From UBA11869 sp964544965 (GTDB lineage Bacteria; Pseudomonadota; Gammaproteobacteria; Eutrophobiales; Eutrophobiaceae): a stretch of DNA of 15,808 nt. Below, in pieces: positions 14,136 to 15,808 of this stretch. Both the position numbers and the translations under genes were made by a program. The DNA lies in contig CAZJED010000033.1 of the NCBI GenBank assembly GCA_964544965.1, positions 1 to 15,808 on the forward strand, written 5' to 3'. Every line of letters begins with the position of its first letter. The first letter of the stretch is position 1. The notes beneath the pieces were generated by a model, which had not been told where the DNA came from, did not search any database, and saw nothing but the letters and a program-made list of their open reading frames with translations.

Positions 14136-15059
14136 GTGGATAAGATTTGTAGAAAAGTCGCAATAGTTACTGATAATCCAGGCTGGCATGGCGAACAATT
14201 AAAAATATCTTTAAAAGATCGCGGATTAGATAGCTGTTATTTATCATTGACTGACTGTTTAATTGAGATAACAGGAAAACCTCGTGATATTAAATTACCT
14301 GGTTTTGAAGAACTTCCGCTAGGCATTTTTGTGAGAGGAATACCAGGTGGCAGCCTCGAACAAGTTATTTTTCGACTCGATCTTTTACATGGATTATATA
14401 ATTTAGGGGTAACAATTTATAACTCACCGAAATCAATTGAAAAAACTGTTGATAAACCACTAACGAGCATTTTATTAAGTCGTGCTGGCTTACCTACTCC
14501 AAGAACATGGATTTGTGAAACAGAAAGTGAAGCAAATAAAATTTTAAAAAAAGAGTCTAGTAATAATAAAAAAATACTACTTAAGCCATTATTTGGTTCT
14601 CAGGGAATAGGCATACATCTTATCGATCAAAATACAGGTCTTGTGCATGATGAAAAATTTGGCGGAATTTATTATTTACAAGAATTTATTGAACGTAAAA
14701 ATAATAATTTTAAAGATATCCGTGTTTTAGTTGTCGACGGAGTTGCAAAAGCAGCTATGACTAGGCACAGCCAGAATTGGTTAACGAATCGTGCGCAAGG
14801 TGCAAATTGCGAAATATTTGAATTAAATCAAGATTTATCACAGTTAAGCGAGACGGCATGTAAAGTTCTTGAAATTGATTACGCTGGAGTCGATCTCATT
14901 GAAGATAAGGATGGTAGATTTCATATTATTGAAGTTAATAGTATTCCCGCTTGGTATGGTTTACAGAGAGTAGTTGATTTTAATATTGCTGATTGTTTGA
15001 TTGAATCATTTGTTAAGCATATGGTTAAAAGCAACCCATTATTAGTCTGTTCGAGCTAA
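14136..15059 (+). CDS. RimK-type ATP-grasp ligase linked to mch
   Basis: A 307-aa RimK-family ligase, probably adding an amino acid (typically glutamate) to a carboxylate. Features: a leading DNPGWHGEQL segment (13-22), Lys150 before the glycine-rich loop FGSQGIG (153-159), YLQEFIE (180-186), RVLVVDG (196-202) followed by MTRHSQNWLTN, and metal ligands in DYAGVDLIED and HIIEVNSIPAW (Asp253, Glu266, Asn268). RimK homologues beside mch are known in methylotroph H4MPT clusters. Archaeal relatives MptN and MfnD glutamylate H4MPT and the methanofuran precursor, so a tail-glutamylation role is a reasonable but unproved guess. It begins at a GTG, five nt after mch, without a clear ribosome-binding site, which suggests coupling. 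Confidence 0.88.
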   Translation: MDKICRKVAIVTDNPGWHGEQLKISLKDRGLDSCYLSLTDCLIEITGKPRDIKLPGFEELPLGIFVRGIPGGSLEQVIFRLDLLHGLYNLGVTIYNSPKSIEKTVDKPLTSILLSRAGLPTPRTWICETESEANKILKKESSNNKKILLKPLFGSQGIGIHLIDQNTGLVHDEKFGGIYYLQEFIERKNNNFKDIRVLVVDGVAKAAMTRHSQNWLTNRAQGANCEIFELNQDLSQLSETACKVLEIDYAGVDLIEDKDGRFHIIEVNSIPAWYGLQRVVDFNIADCLIESFVKHMVKSNPLLVCSS

Positions 15060-15063
15060 TTTA

Positions 15064-15808
15064 ATGAAAATAAAGATTGAGCAAGCCGTTAAGGTAAGTT
15101 TTAAAGGCGAAATTGAAGCATTCAAACCGGGCAACATCAGTTCCTATTCTGATGGACACAATATGACCGCACAAGATTTCTTTCTAAGCGCAGATGTTTC
15201 AACACCAATATTGTGTAAAGAAGAATATGGATTAGGCGAAAGAGTACTAAATAGTGTTTTTGCAACGCGAGATGCTGTCGGATGTAATACGAATCTTGGA
15301 ATGTTACTTCTTTTTGCACCAATTATTATGGCATCTGAGTCAGGATTTGAAACTATTGAAAAATTAAGGAATAATCTAGAATCTACTTTAACTTCAATAA
15401 CGAAAAACGATACCAATCAGATATTTGAAGCAATCCGAACGGCAAACCCAGGTGGTTTAGGTAATGCGAATGAACAAGATGTTTCGAATACACCCAGTTC
15501 TTCATTAATTTATGCCATGAAACTTGCAAGCAAAAGGGATTCCGTTGCTTTGCAATACTCAAATAACTTCAATGAGGTGTTTAAGTCAGGATTTACAACC
15601 ATTAAAAACTTTGACAAACGCTGGAATAGTGTAAAATGGTCCACTGTTTCTTGTTATCTGACTTTTATGGCTTCGATTAGAGACTCGCATATAGAGCGGA
15701 AGCATGGAAGAAAGGTAGCAGAACAAATAAGAATAAAAAGTGGGATTATTGTTGAAAAATTTAATAATTCTTCAAATCCAGAAGCAGTAATAGATTTGCT
15801 GCGGGATT
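15064..15808 (+). CDS. CitG/MdcB-like protein (triphosphoribosyl-dephospho-CoA synthase family), 3' end outside window
   Basis: Starts at the ATG at 15064-15066, four nt after the RimK-type stop, and stays open for 248 codons to the window edge. The sequence has the family marks KPGNISSYSDGHNMTAQDF (near residue 21, like the PGLV...GAHxDM motif of CitG), AVGCNTNLGMLLLFAP (about residues 75-90), and TANPGGLGNANEQDV. True CitG/MdcB make the prosthetic-group precursor of citrate or malonate decarboxylases, but no acyl carrier or decarboxylase genes occur here. Members of this branch linked to H4MPT genes are thought to act in cofactor synthesis; the reaction is not established. Confidence 0.88.
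   Translation, partial: MKIKIEQAVKVSFKGEIEAFKPGNISSYSDGHNMTAQDFFLSADVSTPILCKEEYGLGERVLNSVFATRDAVGCNTNLGMLLLFAPIIMASESGFETIEKLRNNLESTLTSITKNDTNQIFEAIRTANPGGLGNANEQDVSNTPSSSLIYAMKLASKRDSVALQYSNNFNEVFKSGFTTIKNFDKRWNSVKWSTVSCYLTFMASIRDSHIERKHGRKVAEQIRIKSGIIVEKFNNSSNPEAVIDLLRD

Overview
This AT-rich window (roughly mid-30s % G+C by eye) comes from a bacterium that handles one-carbon units on tetrahydromethanopterin (H4MPT) and a methanofuran-like carrier. That points to a methylotroph or methanotroph. Low G+C and proteobacterial-style protein sequences fit a marine or symbiotic gammaproteobacterium, but no taxonomic marker is present, so this is inference. Every recognised gene concerns C1 oxidation, its redox partners or its cofactors.

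Minus strand, 10651 down to 1, probably one long operon: a FwdD-like molybdopterin-dinucleotide-binding subunit, fhcB, fhcA, fhcD, fhcC, a seven-iron ferredoxin (fdxA), a ferredoxin-NADP reductase (fprA), then the beta and alpha subunits of an NAD-dependent formate dehydrogenase (fdhB; fdhA runs off the left edge). Together these would take formyl-H4MPT to formate and CO2. The unusual point is that FhcB keeps a full [4Fe-4S] cysteine set and the metal-ligand cysteine of archaeal FwdB, and a FwdD partner is encoded beside it. The well-studied Methylobacterium Fhc complex is a redox-inert transferase/hydrolase without these. This complex may therefore be redox-active and pass electrons to FdxA and FprA.

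Plus strand, 10927 to 15808, a divergent operon: beta-RFAP synthase (mptG, first step of H4MPT synthesis), an ATP-grasp ligase, methenyl-H4MPT cyclohydrolase (mch), a RimK-type ATP-grasp ligase, and a CitG/MdcB-like protein cut by the right edge. These supply the cofactor and one catalytic step for the pathway that the minus-strand operon completes.

Two non-coding stretches are not ordinary spacers. Positions 4772-4981 and about 10622-10831 are decayed copies of the real fdhB-fdhA junction (about 1631-1826): the last ~68 codons of fdhB plus the ribosome-binding site, ATG and first codons of fdhA. Both copies begin at the same point, lie in the same direction, and keep the fdhA initiation signal, which now opens a 33-34 codon ORF overlapping the start of the next gene (fprA or fwdD). 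Separately, the ATP-grasp gene after mptG has no ATG, GTG or TTG at its proper 5' end; an ATA codon overlapping the mptG stop is the best candidate start. I saw no tRNA, rRNA, CRISPR array, transposase, integrase or convincing terminator.
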